From the NCBI GenBank assembly GCA_036501365.1, contig DASYAL010000078.1, positions 1 through 64,000 on the forward strand: a stretch of DNA of 64,000 nt, in the 5' to 3' direction. The translations under genes and the position numbers were made by a program. The notes beneath the pieces are model-generated. The model was not told the origin of the DNA. It did not search any database and saw nothing but the letters and a program-made list of their open reading frames with translations. Numbering within the stretch: position 1 is the first letter of the stretch; each line of letters opens with the position of its first letter. The DNA comes from CAIKMD01 sp036501365. Lineage in GTDB: Bacteria > Pseudomonadota > Alphaproteobacteria > ATCC43930 > CGMCC-115725. Positions 37,495 through 46,527 of this stretch are shown piece by piece.

Positions 37495-39126
37495 CTAGGC
37501 GCCGCGTATCCGCTCGATCACCGCATGTGCGTCCGCTGGGGCAGCGTTGCCGCGCCAGGCGACATGTCCGTCCGGACGCACCAGGACCAGCTTCGCCGCG
37601 TAGAGCTCCATCGCCGCGCGATCGTCGAGATCGACGATCGCAAGCGGGACGCGGGCGGCTTCGGCGGCGGCAGCGAGATTCTTCGCCTCTTCCTTGACCT
37701 TGCCGAAACGCAGCAGGGTGAAGCCGCGGCCGAAAAGATCGAGCGTCGATCGTCGGGAGTCGATCCAGGCATGCGGCGCGCGATGACCGGGGCGCGCTGT
37801 CGGCACGTAGGCGGCGGCCTCCAGCGGCGGTGCCGCGGCGCCGTCCGGCACGATGATCGGCGAGTTCTCATACCGGTAGCCGAGATGGACGCCGACCGGC
37901 GCGAAATGCTTGATTTTGGGCGGCAACTTGGCCGCGATGGCCGCGCGCGTGGCATCACCCGCGGGGCCTTCGTCCTCGAGCGATCCCGGCACGGCAAAAA
38001 GATCGCCGCTCTTGTCGTAATTGTCGGCGGCTTCGAGCGTGTTGAACAACCCGACCGGCCGACGCTCGCTCTCGTAGCTCGCCAACAGTTTCCCGCCGCC
38101 CCAGCCTGCCAGCATCGCCTCGATCTTCCAGCCAAGATCGACCGTATCGCCGATACCGGTGTTCATGCCGAAGCCGCCCGTCGGCACGAACAAGTGACAA
38201 GCGTCGCCCGCGAGAAAGCAGCGCCGCGTTCCATAGCGCTCCGCCACCAATTGACGTGGCAACCAATTTTGCACCGAGAGGATCTCGACAGCGATCTCGG
38301 CACCGAGCGCGGCGCGAACCAGACCCGCCGGATCAGCGACCGTCCCGGCCTCGCCCGTATCGAAATAGCGGTTGAAGACCCATTCGTCGCCGCCATCGAT
38401 CGTGTAGATCACGCCGCCGCAACCCGACGCGAGAATCCAGTACATGACGCCGCGCCGCGGTCCGAGCCCCGCATCGAGACCCGGCGCCCGAAAATAGACG
38501 CCGCACGCCTCGCCCAGCGTGCCGCGCCCGGATAAGCCAATCCCCAGCCCTGCGCGCACCGCGCTGTTGGCACCGTCGCTGCCGACGAGGTAGGTCGATC
38601 GGATCGTCTCGGCTTGGCCGGATGCCGGCTCGACGACGCGCGCCGTCACCCCGCTCGCGTCTTCGGCGAAGCTTTCGAGCCGCCAGCCGAGGCGCAGCGT
38701 GACTAGCGGCAAGCTGCGGATATGGCGACGCAGCATGCGCTCGAGCGGTGCCTGCGCCGTCCAGGTCTTGTAATAGGGCGAGGCGCCGATCTCGGGCGTC
38801 GCGGCGGCGAGGGCGGCGGCATCGCGTTCGAGCTCCACGATCGATGGGATCGCGAAACGAAATATCTCGCGGCCGAGCATCCGCGTGGTGTAGACGACGT
38901 CGAGCTTGCGATCGCGCGGCACGCCGGCATCGATCACCGCCTGATCGATCCCGAGGCGGCGGAAGTGTTCCATGGTGCGAACGCCGATCGAGATCGCACG
39001 CGGATGCGGGTGGACCGCGACGAGCGGGTCGATGAGCACGCTGCGAATGCCGCGCCAGGCCAGATCGATCGCGAGGGTGAGGCCGACGGGTCCGGCACCT
39101 GCGATCAGGACCGGGATCGGATCCAT
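37495..39126 (-). CDS. FAD-dependent aromatic monooxygenase (PheA/TfdB type)
   Basis: 543 residues. The N-terminal GAGPVGL dinucleotide fold (about 10-16), the GSDGANSAVR motif (about 183-192) and FLAGDACHLFVPTGGFGMN near 305-325 are the three FAD motifs of class A flavoprotein hydroxylases. The C-terminal thioredoxin-like domain ends in VRPDGHVAWRG, typical of the phenol 2-monooxygenase/TfdB branch. It would add one oxygen to an aromatic ring using NAD(P)H. It is 63 bases downstream of the TAXI-like gene and likely in the same transcript. The start codon has no strong ribosome-binding site. Confidence 0.9.
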   Translation of the reverse strand: MDPIPVLIAGAGPVGLTLAIDLAWRGIRSVLIDPLVAVHPHPRAISIGVRTMEHFRRLGIDQAVIDAGVPRDRKLDVVYTTRMLGREIFRFAIPSIVELERDAAALAAATPEIGASPYYKTWTAQAPLERMLRRHIRSLPLVTLRLGWRLESFAEDASGVTARVVEPASGQAETIRSTYLVGSDGANSAVRAGLGIGLSGRGTLGEACGVYFRAPGLDAGLGPRRGVMYWILASGCGGVIYTIDGGDEWVFNRYFDTGEAGTVADPAGLVRAALGAEIAVEILSVQNWLPRQLVAERYGTRRCFLAGDACHLFVPTGGFGMNTGIGDTVDLGWKIEAMLAGWGGGKLLASYESERRPVGLFNTLEAADNYDKSGDLFAVPGSLEDEGPAGDATRAAIAAKLPPKIKHFAPVGVHLGYRYENSPIIVPDGAAAPPLEAAAYVPTARPGHRAPHAWIDSRRSTLDLFGRGFTLLRFGKVKEEAKNLAAAAEAARVPLAIVDLDDRAAMELYAAKLVLVRPDGHVAWRGNAAPADAHAVIERIRGA

Positions 39127-39189
39127 GCGCGTGTGCTCGCTACGACGCCGAAGCCGCGGACGCTCGCCGGCACGTCAGAGGCTGCCCCG

Positions 39190-40158
39190 TCAGGGGAGAT
39201 AGCCGCGTTCGCGCCAGTAACGTTCCGCACCGCGATGCAGCGGAAGATAGAGCGCCCCATCCTTACTATCCTTGACCAGGCGGCGGAGCGGCAGCGGCCC
39301 GTCGCCATTCTCCCAGGGGATACGGTCCGCGCGTGCGTCGAGCCCGGCGCAGAATTTGTAGATCATCTCCTCGGGCGCGCTTTCGAGGCAGAAGACCGGC
39401 CAGCCGCTGAAATCGACCGACCAAACATCGGGACCGAGGCCGGGATATTCCTTGTCGGTGATCGCGGCGCGCATCAGCCCGTCTGCCTCCAGCGTCTTGA
39501 GCTGCGGCTCGTCCACCGGCAGAAACCGCATGCCGAGCTTGATCGCCTGCGCCGCGAAACGCGGCAGCGCTTCGTCCCAGACCGCGTCGAGCTCGCCGCG
39601 CGCCACGGCGCCCAGCCGTTCCGGCCCGTTCGGCATGCCCTCGGTGTAAACGACCTTGCCGCCCCAGCTCACGATTTCGTCGAGCGACATGCCGTAGGCC
39701 GCAAGAACGTGATTGCAAAGCAAGTGAACGGAGTGATCGGGCTGGCCGCGCAGCGACACTCGCAAGGGATAGCGCGTGCGTTTGAGATCGCCCAAGGTCT
39801 TGAGGCCGGTTTGCGGCGTGACCGCGAAGCCGAGCTGATCGAGCTGCGGAATGACCATCAAGGCGCGCAGCGGGATCGGCTTCTTGTAAGGGCCGCGTCC
39901 GCGCAGCGCCATGCCGAGCACCCCGCCTGGGTTGCAGATCGCGATATCCGCCTGGCCGCTCGCCACCATCTCGACCGAATCGGGACCGTCGCTCGCATAG
40001 AAGCGGGTGCGCCATTGGCTATCGCCCTGCGGCCGCGCGTAGATCATGATCTGCTTGTCGCGCCATTCGTTCGCGGCGACGAGCTCGGAGAGAGTCTCGA
40101 GCATGAGTCGCGAGCGCATGATCGCCGGGATCTGGATCGGGTTCTGAATGGTCAGCAT
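39190..40158 (-). CDS. TAXI-type substrate-binding-fold protein without a signal peptide
   Basis: 322 residues from the ATG at 40158, which has AGGAG about seven bases upstream. A longer frame would overlap the next gene and is low complexity. The pattern (SGQADIAICNPGG, SLRGQPDHSVH, GELDAVWDE, GAERYWRERGYLP) is that of TAXI TRAP solute-binding proteins. The N terminus MLTIQNPIQIP has no hydrophobic core, so it appears cytoplasmic. It may be a sensor or a repurposed enzyme rather than a transporter part. It lies 31 bases after an NMT1-type binding protein. Confidence 0.75.
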   Translation of the reverse strand: MLTIQNPIQIPAIMRSRLMLETLSELVAANEWRDKQIMIYARPQGDSQWRTRFYASDGPDSVEMVASGQADIAICNPGGVLGMALRGRGPYKKPIPLRALMVIPQLDQLGFAVTPQTGLKTLGDLKRTRYPLRVSLRGQPDHSVHLLCNHVLAAYGMSLDEIVSWGGKVVYTEGMPNGPERLGAVARGELDAVWDEALPRFAAQAIKLGMRFLPVDEPQLKTLEADGLMRAAITDKEYPGLGPDVWSVDFSGWPVFCLESAPEEMIYKFCAGLDARADRIPWENGDGPLPLRRLVKDSKDGALYLPLHRGAERYWRERGYLP

Positions 40159-40189
40159 GGCGATACTCCTCAGGACACAACCGTGAGCG

Positions 40190-41182
40190 TCAATGCGCCG
40201 AGGCGGGCGCCTGCGGCAGATAGGCCTCGGTATAGAGCTTCGACATGTCGGGTTCGGTATCGAGCGCCTTGAGCTCGACGAAGGACCGCTTGAGCGTTTC
40301 CAGCGATTGGGGATCGAACCGGCAGCTCGGGTTGTACATGCCTTTGACGATGTCATAGAGCTGCGACTCGATATCCAGCGGAAAGCCGGTCACCTTGCTC
40401 CAGCTTTTGATTGTGGCTTCCTTATGCGTTAGGAGGAAATTCGTCGTCTCGACCCAGGCGGCGAGGAAGGCGCGTAGCGCGTCGGGATTGCTCGAGATGA
40501 GCCGATTCGACGCGAAGAGCGTGCCCGAGGCCATATTGGCAACGAAGTCGGAAACCGGCACGAGCAGCCGTCCGACGTGCTTTTGCGCTTCGACCAGGAA
40601 CGAGGCCGTACCCCCGACATAAGCATCGATCTGATGCGCGCGGAAAGCGGCCGATGACGCCGCGATTCCGCCGCCGACGGTCACGCGCGTTAGCCCGTCG
40701 GGCCCCCAGCCCTTCTTGCGGGCAAGTTCCAGCGCAACCCAATCGGTCAGCGTGCCGGGATTCGACACGCCGATCTTCTTTCCTTTGAGATCATCGACCG
40801 TGTGAATCGGCGAATCCCACGGCACGCCGATGCTGAAATAGGGCAACGTCGTCGTGCTTTCGCACACGGCGAGCATCGGGGCGCCTTTGACGATGAACGA
40901 CATCTGCGTTCCCGCGCCGATCGCGATATCGATGCTGTTTGCGACCAACGCCTGGACGATCCGGCTGCCCCCGCCGTTGAAATCCTGAATTTGCAGATCG
41001 AGCCCGTGCCTTTTGAAGATGCCGGCGTCGTCGCCGACATTCACCGTCATGATCGATTCCGCTTCGGAATTGGCCTTGCCGACGACGAGCGACGTATCGG
41101 CGGCTGCCGGCAGCTGAGCCGCGATCAAGCCAACCGGGATGGCGATGACGATAATCGCATTGCGCAAACGCCTTGTGCCCAT
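40190..41182 (-). CDS. ABC-type (NMT1/SsuA-like) substrate-binding protein
   Basis: 330 residues from the ATG at 41182, with GGAGG seven bases upstream; an upstream extension is rejected. The signal peptide runs to about residue 29 (QLPAAAD). The body matches the NMT1/THI5/SsuA fold: EAGIF-like (DDAGIFKRHGLDL), QALVANSIDIAIG, DLKGKKIGVSNPGT and a late PDALRAFLAAW. Such proteins deliver aromatic or sulfonate-type ligands to ABC permeases. No permease or ATPase gene is adjacent, which is unusual. Confidence 0.88.
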   Translation of the reverse strand: MGTRRLRNAIIVIAIPVGLIAAQLPAAADTSLVVGKANSEAESIMTVNVGDDAGIFKRHGLDLQIQDFNGGGSRIVQALVANSIDIAIGAGTQMSFIVKGAPMLAVCESTTTLPYFSIGVPWDSPIHTVDDLKGKKIGVSNPGTLTDWVALELARKKGWGPDGLTRVTVGGGIAASSAAFRAHQIDAYVGGTASFLVEAQKHVGRLLVPVSDFVANMASGTLFASNRLISSNPDALRAFLAAWVETTNFLLTHKEATIKSWSKVTGFPLDIESQLYDIVKGMYNPSCRFDPQSLETLKRSFVELKALDTEPDMSKLYTEAYLPQAPASAH

Positions 41183-41425
41183 GATCGTCCTCCCGAATTT
41201 GGGCGCGCTGATTTCAGCGGATCTTTGGCGTTCTCCTAGCCGAGCTTCGCCGCGAGCGCAACGACATGTTTTACGACGCAAGAGACATCGTTTCATACCG
41301 CATAACAATGAAGCGCTTAGGACTTGCGGCAGAGCCGCTTTCGGACTTAGGGTTTAGCAAGAAACAAAGCTGTGGCGGGCGGTGAGCGATGCACTGCCGG
41401 GAGACGACCGAGGGATGAGGCTGCC
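41183..41425. promoter_or_regulatory. Divergent region between two halves of the oxygenase block
   Basis: 243 bases between the NMT1-type gene (reading left) and the acyl-CoA-dehydrogenase-like oxygenase (reading right). It contains AT-richer DNA around 41290-41350. No regulator gene lies nearby and I see no clear operator. Confidence 0.4.
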
Positions 41426-42637
41426 ATGTTCGTAACCGGCCCGCGATTCTTTTCGAATTATCGCGGCATGACGATCGCCTACGAGGAAGCGATCGAACGC
41501 GCGCGGACGATCGTGCCGGTTGCCCAGCGCAATATTCGCGCCGCCGAGGAGCTGCGGCGCATGCCCGAGGAGAATTTTCGCGCGATCATGGAATCCGGCC
41601 TGATACCGCTCATGCGTCCGAAGATGTTCGGCGGCTATGAAGGCGATTGGATGACGCAGATCGATTGCGTCAGCGAGGTGGCGCGGGTCTGCGGCTCGAC
41701 CGGCTGGTGCATGACCTTCCTCATCCAGCACCAATATTTCCTGAGCCTGTTTCCGGAAGAAGCGCAGCGCTTCGTCTACGAGCGGCAGCCTGATCCGACG
41801 ATCCTGACCTCGTTCAACCAGACCGGTCAGGTCAAAGAGGTCACGGGCGGCTACGAGATCGGGGGACGCTGGAATTTCGCGTCGGCCGGCGATTATTGCC
41901 AATGGGCGATTATCGGCGGCGTCATCCGCAACGAGGACGGCTCGGTCAAGAAGCGGCTGAATTTCCTGCTGCGTCCCGACCAATTCCGCATCGATCGCGT
42001 GTGGGATGCGATGGGGCTGAGGGGATCGGGCAGCAACGACGTGCTCGTCGAGCCGACTTTCGTGCCCGCGAACTTCACCTACGACCACGACGATGCCCTG
42101 ATGGGACGCGCGCCTGGCCACACGGTGCATAAGGGCGTCCTCTATCGCTCGCCGCTGATCCTCAACTCGGGCTTCGCGGTGATGACGCCGATGCACGGCA
42201 TCGCGCGCGGCGCCTATGAGGCCTTCGTCGAACTCACCGCCGGACGCGGCGCACGTCCGCTCGGCGCAAAGCCCGTCGACCGGGTGGACGTACAGACGGC
42301 GATCGGCGAATCGAAGCTCGAGATCGATCTCGCCTATCTCGTCACCGAGAAACTGACCGCGACCATTTTCGAGGGAAAGAAAGTCACCCGCATCGATGCC
42401 GTGCGTCAGCGGCGCGATATGATGGCGGTGCTGAAGCTGCTCCAAAGCGGCGTCGACCGGCTGTTCGACCTCAGCGGCGCGCATGGGCTGCTCGGCAATC
42501 ATGCGATCCAGCGCCACTGGCGCGACCTTCACGCGATCGGACATCATGCCCAATGGGCCGCGCCAGCGCTGCAGATCGCGGGCCGCGACGCGCTCGGCTT
42601 GCCGCCGCTGCCGAGCGATACGTATCCTCTGGATTAG
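41426..42637 (+). CDS. Acyl-CoA-dehydrogenase-fold flavin monooxygenase (HpaH/HsaA-like)
   Basis: 403 residues from the ATG at 41426, with GAGG five bases upstream; another ATG at 41468 has no site. It has the acyl-CoA dehydrogenase fold (helical N domain; CGSTGWCMTFLIQHQY; GRWNFASAGDYCQWAI; a helical C domain with AHGLLGNHAIQRHWRDLHA). In members of the two-component oxygenase group the last motif replaces the catalytic base of dehydrogenases and the enzyme uses reduced flavin from a partner reductase. No reductase gene is in the window. Only 11 bases separate it from the next gene. Confidence 0.83.
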   Translation: MFVTGPRFFSNYRGMTIAYEEAIERARTIVPVAQRNIRAAEELRRMPEENFRAIMESGLIPLMRPKMFGGYEGDWMTQIDCVSEVARVCGSTGWCMTFLIQHQYFLSLFPEEAQRFVYERQPDPTILTSFNQTGQVKEVTGGYEIGGRWNFASAGDYCQWAIIGGVIRNEDGSVKKRLNFLLRPDQFRIDRVWDAMGLRGSGSNDVLVEPTFVPANFTYDHDDALMGRAPGHTVHKGVLYRSPLILNSGFAVMTPMHGIARGAYEAFVELTAGRGARPLGAKPVDRVDVQTAIGESKLEIDLAYLVTEKLTATIFEGKKVTRIDAVRQRRDMMAVLKLLQSGVDRLFDLSGAHGLLGNHAIQRHWRDLHAIGHHAQWAAPALQIAGRDALGLPPLPSDTYPLD

Positions 42638-42648
42638 GAGTCGCTCGA

Positions 42649-43860
42649 ATGCGTGCCGATGGCTCGATCGCGATTGTCGGCGGTGGCCTCGCGGGATTGG
42701 GCGCCGCGCATGCACTCAAAGCTTTCGGCTTGCATGCAGACGTTTACGAAGCCGCGCCGTCGCTCGGCGAGATCGGTGCGGCCGTCAATACCAGCCCCAA
42801 CGCCACCAAAACGCTGCAGGCGATCGGGCTTGGCGAGAAGATCGCCGCGGTCGCGAACCCGTCGCCCGGCATTTTCACCCGCAACATGCAGACCGGCGAG
42901 CCGATCGAGTATCGCGATCTGCGCAAGGAGCCGCTGCGCTACGGCGCGCCGCATTACACCTTCCATCGTGCGGATCTGCTCGATGCGCTCGCCACCAGCC
43001 TCGATTCCGCGACCATCCATCTCGATCACCGCATCGCCGCGATCGAAGAGCGCGGCGAGAAAATCGTGCTGCGCTTCGTCAACGGCGCGGAGGTTACGGC
43101 GGACCTCCTGATCGCGGCGGACGGCGTGCGCTCGATCGTCCGCCGGGCGCTCTATGGCGACGATAACCCCGCCTATACCGGCCAAATGGTGTGGCGTGCG
43201 CTCTTGAAAGGCAGCGACGTGCCGCCCGAGGTGCTCGAGCCCAACGGCCATGTGCAATGGGTCGGACCCGGCTGCCATTTCATCGCCTATTACATCCGCG
43301 GCACCGAGCTGGTGAACATCGTCACGCAGGAGGACACCGACAAATGGGTGGCCGAAGGCTGGTCGACGCGCGGCGATCCCGATGAGATGCGCTTGAGCTT
43401 CCCCAATCCCGAGCCGCGCCTCGCCAAGATTTTGGACGTCGTCAAGGAATGCTCCAAATGGGGTCTCTTCACCCGGCCGCTCACCGATAATTGGGGCCGC
43501 GGTCGCATCCAGTTCATCGGCGACGCCGCGCATGCGATGCTGCCCAATGCCGGACAAGGCGCCTGCCAGGCGTTCGAGGACGCCTATATTCTCGCGCGCT
43601 GGCTCGCGGCCGAAGACGATCCGGTCGAGGCTTTCCGCAACTTCCGCCGCATCCGCATTCCCCGGGTTCATGCCATCCAGCGGCTGTCGATCGCGAACGC
43701 GCAGTTCAAGCACATGCGCGACAGCGCCGCGCAAAAAGCAATGCTCGCTTCCGGCCGGCAGAGCGGACAGAGCGACCGCGATTGGGTTCGCGGCTACGAT
43801 CCGGTCGCCGACTGGGACAAAGATCCGACCGTTCCCGAAGTCTACACACCGGCCCTCTAA
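42649..43860 (+). CDS. FAD-dependent hydroxylase, salicylate 1-monooxygenase-like
   Basis: 403 residues from the ATG at 42649, with TAGGAG about eight bases upstream. GGGLAGLGAAHAL near the N terminus binds FAD. AADGVRSIVRRALYGD (about 160) and IGDAAHAMLPNAGQGACQA (about 288-306) are the DG and GD motifs of class A hydroxylases; the last sequence is very close to salicylate and 6-hydroxynicotinate hydroxylases. It probably acts on a carboxylated aromatic ring, but the substrate is not identifiable. Confidence 0.9.
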   Translation: MRADGSIAIVGGGLAGLGAAHALKAFGLHADVYEAAPSLGEIGAAVNTSPNATKTLQAIGLGEKIAAVANPSPGIFTRNMQTGEPIEYRDLRKEPLRYGAPHYTFHRADLLDALATSLDSATIHLDHRIAAIEERGEKIVLRFVNGAEVTADLLIAADGVRSIVRRALYGDDNPAYTGQMVWRALLKGSDVPPEVLEPNGHVQWVGPGCHFIAYYIRGTELVNIVTQEDTDKWVAEGWSTRGDPDEMRLSFPNPEPRLAKILDVVKECSKWGLFTRPLTDNWGRGRIQFIGDAAHAMLPNAGQGACQAFEDAYILARWLAAEDDPVEAFRNFRRIRIPRVHAIQRLSIANAQFKHMRDSAAQKAMLASGRQSGQSDRDWVRGYDPVADWDKDPTVPEVYTPAL

Positions 43861-43910
43861 CGCAGCGTTCGAGGCATTTTTCGCCGGCCGAAATTCAAGG
43901 GGAAACCGCC

Positions 43911-45089
43911 ATGAGAATCGCCTTTGCCGTGCTCGGCTTGATCGTCGGCATCGCCGCCGGCGCGATCGCCAGGGCGCAAGCCGCCGAGCCCTACGTAATC
44001 CACGTGATCCTGCCGCTCACGGGCAACGGCGCCTTCCTCGGCGAAGGGCATCGCGCCAGCCTCGACACGCTCGCCGACATCGTCAACAAGTCGAATGGCA
44101 TTGACGGCCGCCCGCTGCGCTTCGTCTACCACGACGACCAATCGAGTCCGCAGGTCTCGGTTCAGCTCGCCGCTGAGATCATCGCCGAGAAACCGGCGGT
44201 GATCCTCGGCTCGAGCCTCGTCGCGATGTGCGCGGCGATGGCACCCCTGATGCAGAACGGTCCGGTCGATTATTGCCTCTCGCCCGCCTATCACCCGCCG
44301 GCCGGCAGCTTCGTCTTTTCTTCGGCCAGCTCCGCCATCGACCAGACCGCCGCCGTGATCCGCTACTTCCGCCTCAAAGGCTGGACGCGGATCGCGACCC
44401 TCGCCAACACCGATGCAACCGGCCAAGCGAACGACAAGGCGGTCGATGAAATCGTGGCGCGACCCGAGAACAAGGGTGTCACGCTGGTCGCGCGCGAGCA
44501 TTTCAATCCGACTGATCTCAGCGTCACCGCCCAGATCGAACGCATTCGCGCCGCGAATGCGCAGGCGGTCATCGCCGGCGTCACCGGGACCGCGGCCGCG
44601 ACCGTCTTCAAGGGCATGGTACAGACCGGCTTCGACATTCCGGTCGAGGTGACGAGCGGCAACGAATCCTTCCCGCAGATGCTGCAATGGCAGGCTTTCC
44701 TCCCCAAGGGGCTCGTCATGAGCTCGGCGCTTTTTCCCGAGCATGACGGCATTCTGACGCTCGATCCGCGCATCGAGACGGCGCAGCATGCGATGTATGC
44801 CGCGCTCGCCGCGCGCGGCGTCAAAGCCGACAATATGGAGGCGACGTCCTGGGATGCGGCGCTGATCGTCGTCGCGGCGCTGCGGTCGCTCGGCCCCGAT
44901 GCCACCGCCGACCAGCTCCGGCGTTATATCGCCGGCCTCAAGGATTTCGCCGGCGTCGACGGCATCTACGATTTCACGGCGAATCCCGAGCGCGGCCTCG
45001 GGCCCGAAAGCTCGACCGTCGTACGCTACGACGCCGACGCCAAGGCCTGGCAATGGCTGGCGCAGCCTGGCGGCGTCCCGCTGCACTGA
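43911..45089 (+). CDS. Branched-chain-amino-acid-type ABC substrate-binding protein
   Basis: 392 residues from the ATG at 43911, with AAGGGGA eight bases upstream. The signal peptide ends near residue 25 (ARAQAAE). LPLTGNGAFLGEGHRASLD, NGIDGRPLRFVYHDD and VILGSSLVAMCAAM follow the Peripla_BP_6 (LivJ-type) layout. Several such proteins in alphaproteobacteria bind aromatic acids, which would suit the neighbouring hydroxylases. No liv-type permease or ATPase genes are adjacent. Confidence 0.88.
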   Translation: MRIAFAVLGLIVGIAAGAIARAQAAEPYVIHVILPLTGNGAFLGEGHRASLDTLADIVNKSNGIDGRPLRFVYHDDQSSPQVSVQLAAEIIAEKPAVILGSSLVAMCAAMAPLMQNGPVDYCLSPAYHPPAGSFVFSSASSAIDQTAAVIRYFRLKGWTRIATLANTDATGQANDKAVDEIVARPENKGVTLVAREHFNPTDLSVTAQIERIRAANAQAVIAGVTGTAAATVFKGMVQTGFDIPVEVTSGNESFPQMLQWQAFLPKGLVMSSALFPEHDGILTLDPRIETAQHAMYAALAARGVKADNMEATSWDAALIVVAALRSLGPDATADQLRRYIAGLKDFAGVDGIYDFTANPERGLGPESSTVVRYDADAKAWQWLAQPGGVPLH

Positions 45090-45127
45090 CGCTTCCTCGG
45101 TCACCTCGATAACGCGCGGAGATAGGC

Positions 45128-46165
45128 ATGGACAAGGTACCGCCTCGATACAATTCCGGAATCCAGCGCGCGAAAGGTCTGCTCGAGCTCGCGGCGGCGC
45201 TCTATGACACGTCGCTCTCGCGCCAATCGACCCGCAGCGGCACGCGCACGCCGCAAATCGATTCGCGTCTCGGCGCACAGCTCTCGCTGCGGATCGAGCG
45301 ACGGCAAGATGCACAAGCCGACGCCAGTCTCGGCATTTCCATGGGCATCGGCGGCTCGCGCGGCAATCTCGTCGCGGTCGCGGAAAAAGAACTGTCGCTG
45401 CTCTGGATCAACCCCAACGCGCCGCTCGCGCTCGCCTATAAGGGCTGCGCGCCCTTTGCCGAGGCTTTGCCGCTGCGCACGATCGCCGTTTTTCCGTCAT
45501 GGGATGCCGGCGTCATCGCGGTGCATGAATCGACCGCCATCACCTCGATCGAGCAGATCCGCGAGCGCCGCCATCCGCTACGCGTCTCGACCGGCAACGT
45601 GATCGCGCCGCCTTTCGATGAAGACCCGACCATGTTCGCCGTGGCGACAGTGATGGCGGCAGCCGGCTTTTCCTTCGCCGACATCGTCGCCTGGGGCGGG
45701 TCGGTCCATACCGTCTCGCGGCCGAGCCATCCCGAGCGCGCGGCGATGATCGATAAAGGCGAGATCGACGCCGTGTTCGATGAAGGCGTCATGAGCTGGG
45801 GCCAATATGCGCTGGAGCGCGGCTTCAGGATCCTGCCGCTCGAAGGCGCCGTGCGCCAGAAGGTCGCCGCCGCCGGTTTCGACATCATCAATGTGACCGC
45901 GAACCGCCTGCCCGCCTTGAAGCAACCGGTTCCGTCGATCGATTTTTGCGGTTGGCCCATGATCGTCCACCGCGACATGCCGGACGAGTTGGCCTCTGCG
46001 CTTTGCGAAGCGCTGGAGGCACGCAAGCTGGTCATCCCGACCGACAATTACCGACCGGTCGACATGATCCAGCTATGCACGCCCGATGAGGAAACGCCGC
46101 GCGGCGCGCCCCTCCATCCGGGAGCCGAACGTTTCTATCGGGAACGCGGCCACTTGCGCTCCTAG
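45128..46165 (+). CDS. Second TAXI-like binding-fold protein without a signal peptide
   Basis: 345 residues; GGAG about seven bases before the ATG. It shares with the protein at 39190-40158 the ISMGIGGSRGNL/AICNPGG-type segment, a DAVFDEGV (versus DAVWDEA) segment and the end GAERFYRERGHL. The N terminus MDKVPPRYNSG is polar with no export signal. Two diverged copies flank the block, one in each transcription unit. It may bind a pathway intermediate in the cytoplasm or be an enzyme of the binding-protein fold. Confidence 0.72.
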   Translation: MDKVPPRYNSGIQRAKGLLELAAALYDTSLSRQSTRSGTRTPQIDSRLGAQLSLRIERRQDAQADASLGISMGIGGSRGNLVAVAEKELSLLWINPNAPLALAYKGCAPFAEALPLRTIAVFPSWDAGVIAVHESTAITSIEQIRERRHPLRVSTGNVIAPPFDEDPTMFAVATVMAAAGFSFADIVAWGGSVHTVSRPSHPERAAMIDKGEIDAVFDEGVMSWGQYALERGFRILPLEGAVRQKVAAAGFDIINVTANRLPALKQPVPSIDFCGWPMIVHRDMPDELASALCEALEARKLVIPTDNYRPVDMIQLCTPDEETPRGAPLHPGAERFYRERGHLRS

Positions 46166-46189
46166 GCATGAAGTTCGGAGGTAGGGAAG

Positions 46190-46204
46190 TTAACGGCTCG
46201 TTAA
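46190..46204 (+). promoter_or_regulatory. CtrA-type box TTAA-N7-TTAA
   Basis: TTAACGGCTCGTTAA, within GTTAAC-N5-GTTAAC, matches the CtrA consensus with seven bases between the half sites. It ends 52 bases before the ATG of the small gene at 46257. A GTCGG-ATA-CCGAC hairpin lies between. Binding is inferred from the consensus. Confidence 0.55.
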
Positions 46205-46256
46205 CTATATTGCGCTTGGCTAAGGGTCGGATACCGACTCTTCAGCGGAGCGATAG

Positions 46257-46508
46257 ATGCGCCCAAAGTCAGTTCACGAAATCGGGAATGTCTATGCCAA
46301 GGCAATCTCGAATGTTCCGAGCAACCGGTGGCAGGAATGGGAACTCGTCAAAATCATGGGTCCCGCCGACGGGATGCGCCATGTCCGTTTACGCGAGCGC
46401 GGCGGCAAAACCTGCCGGACCGTCGCCTTCTCGATCCTCGACGACAACGCCGAGTGGGTTCCCCGCGAGACCCAGCCACTGGCGGCCGAAGGGGCGGCGG
46501 CTGAGTAG
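46257..46508 (+). CDS. Small hypothetical protein, possible CtrA-controlled gene
   Basis: 83 residues; GGAG seven bases upstream of the ATG supports this frame over the longer overlapping one. It is a soluble, mixed-charge protein with a single Cys and a predicted compact alpha/beta fold (WQEWELVKIMGPADGM, CRTVAFSILDD). No family recognised. It sits alone between the binding-protein gene and the convergent debranching gene, with a CtrA-type box in front. Confidence 0.6.
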   Translation: MRPKSVHEIGNVYAKAISNVPSNRWQEWELVKIMGPADGMRHVRLRERGGKTCRTVAFSILDDNAEWVPRETQPLAAEGAAAE

Positions 46509-46527
46509 TAGCCGCTGACACCCGCGT

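Noticed and set aside
40159..40356. 66-residue extension of the first TAXI-like protein
   Set aside because: It runs into the end of the upstream binding-protein gene in another frame and is Ser/Arg-rich; AGGAG marks the later ATG.
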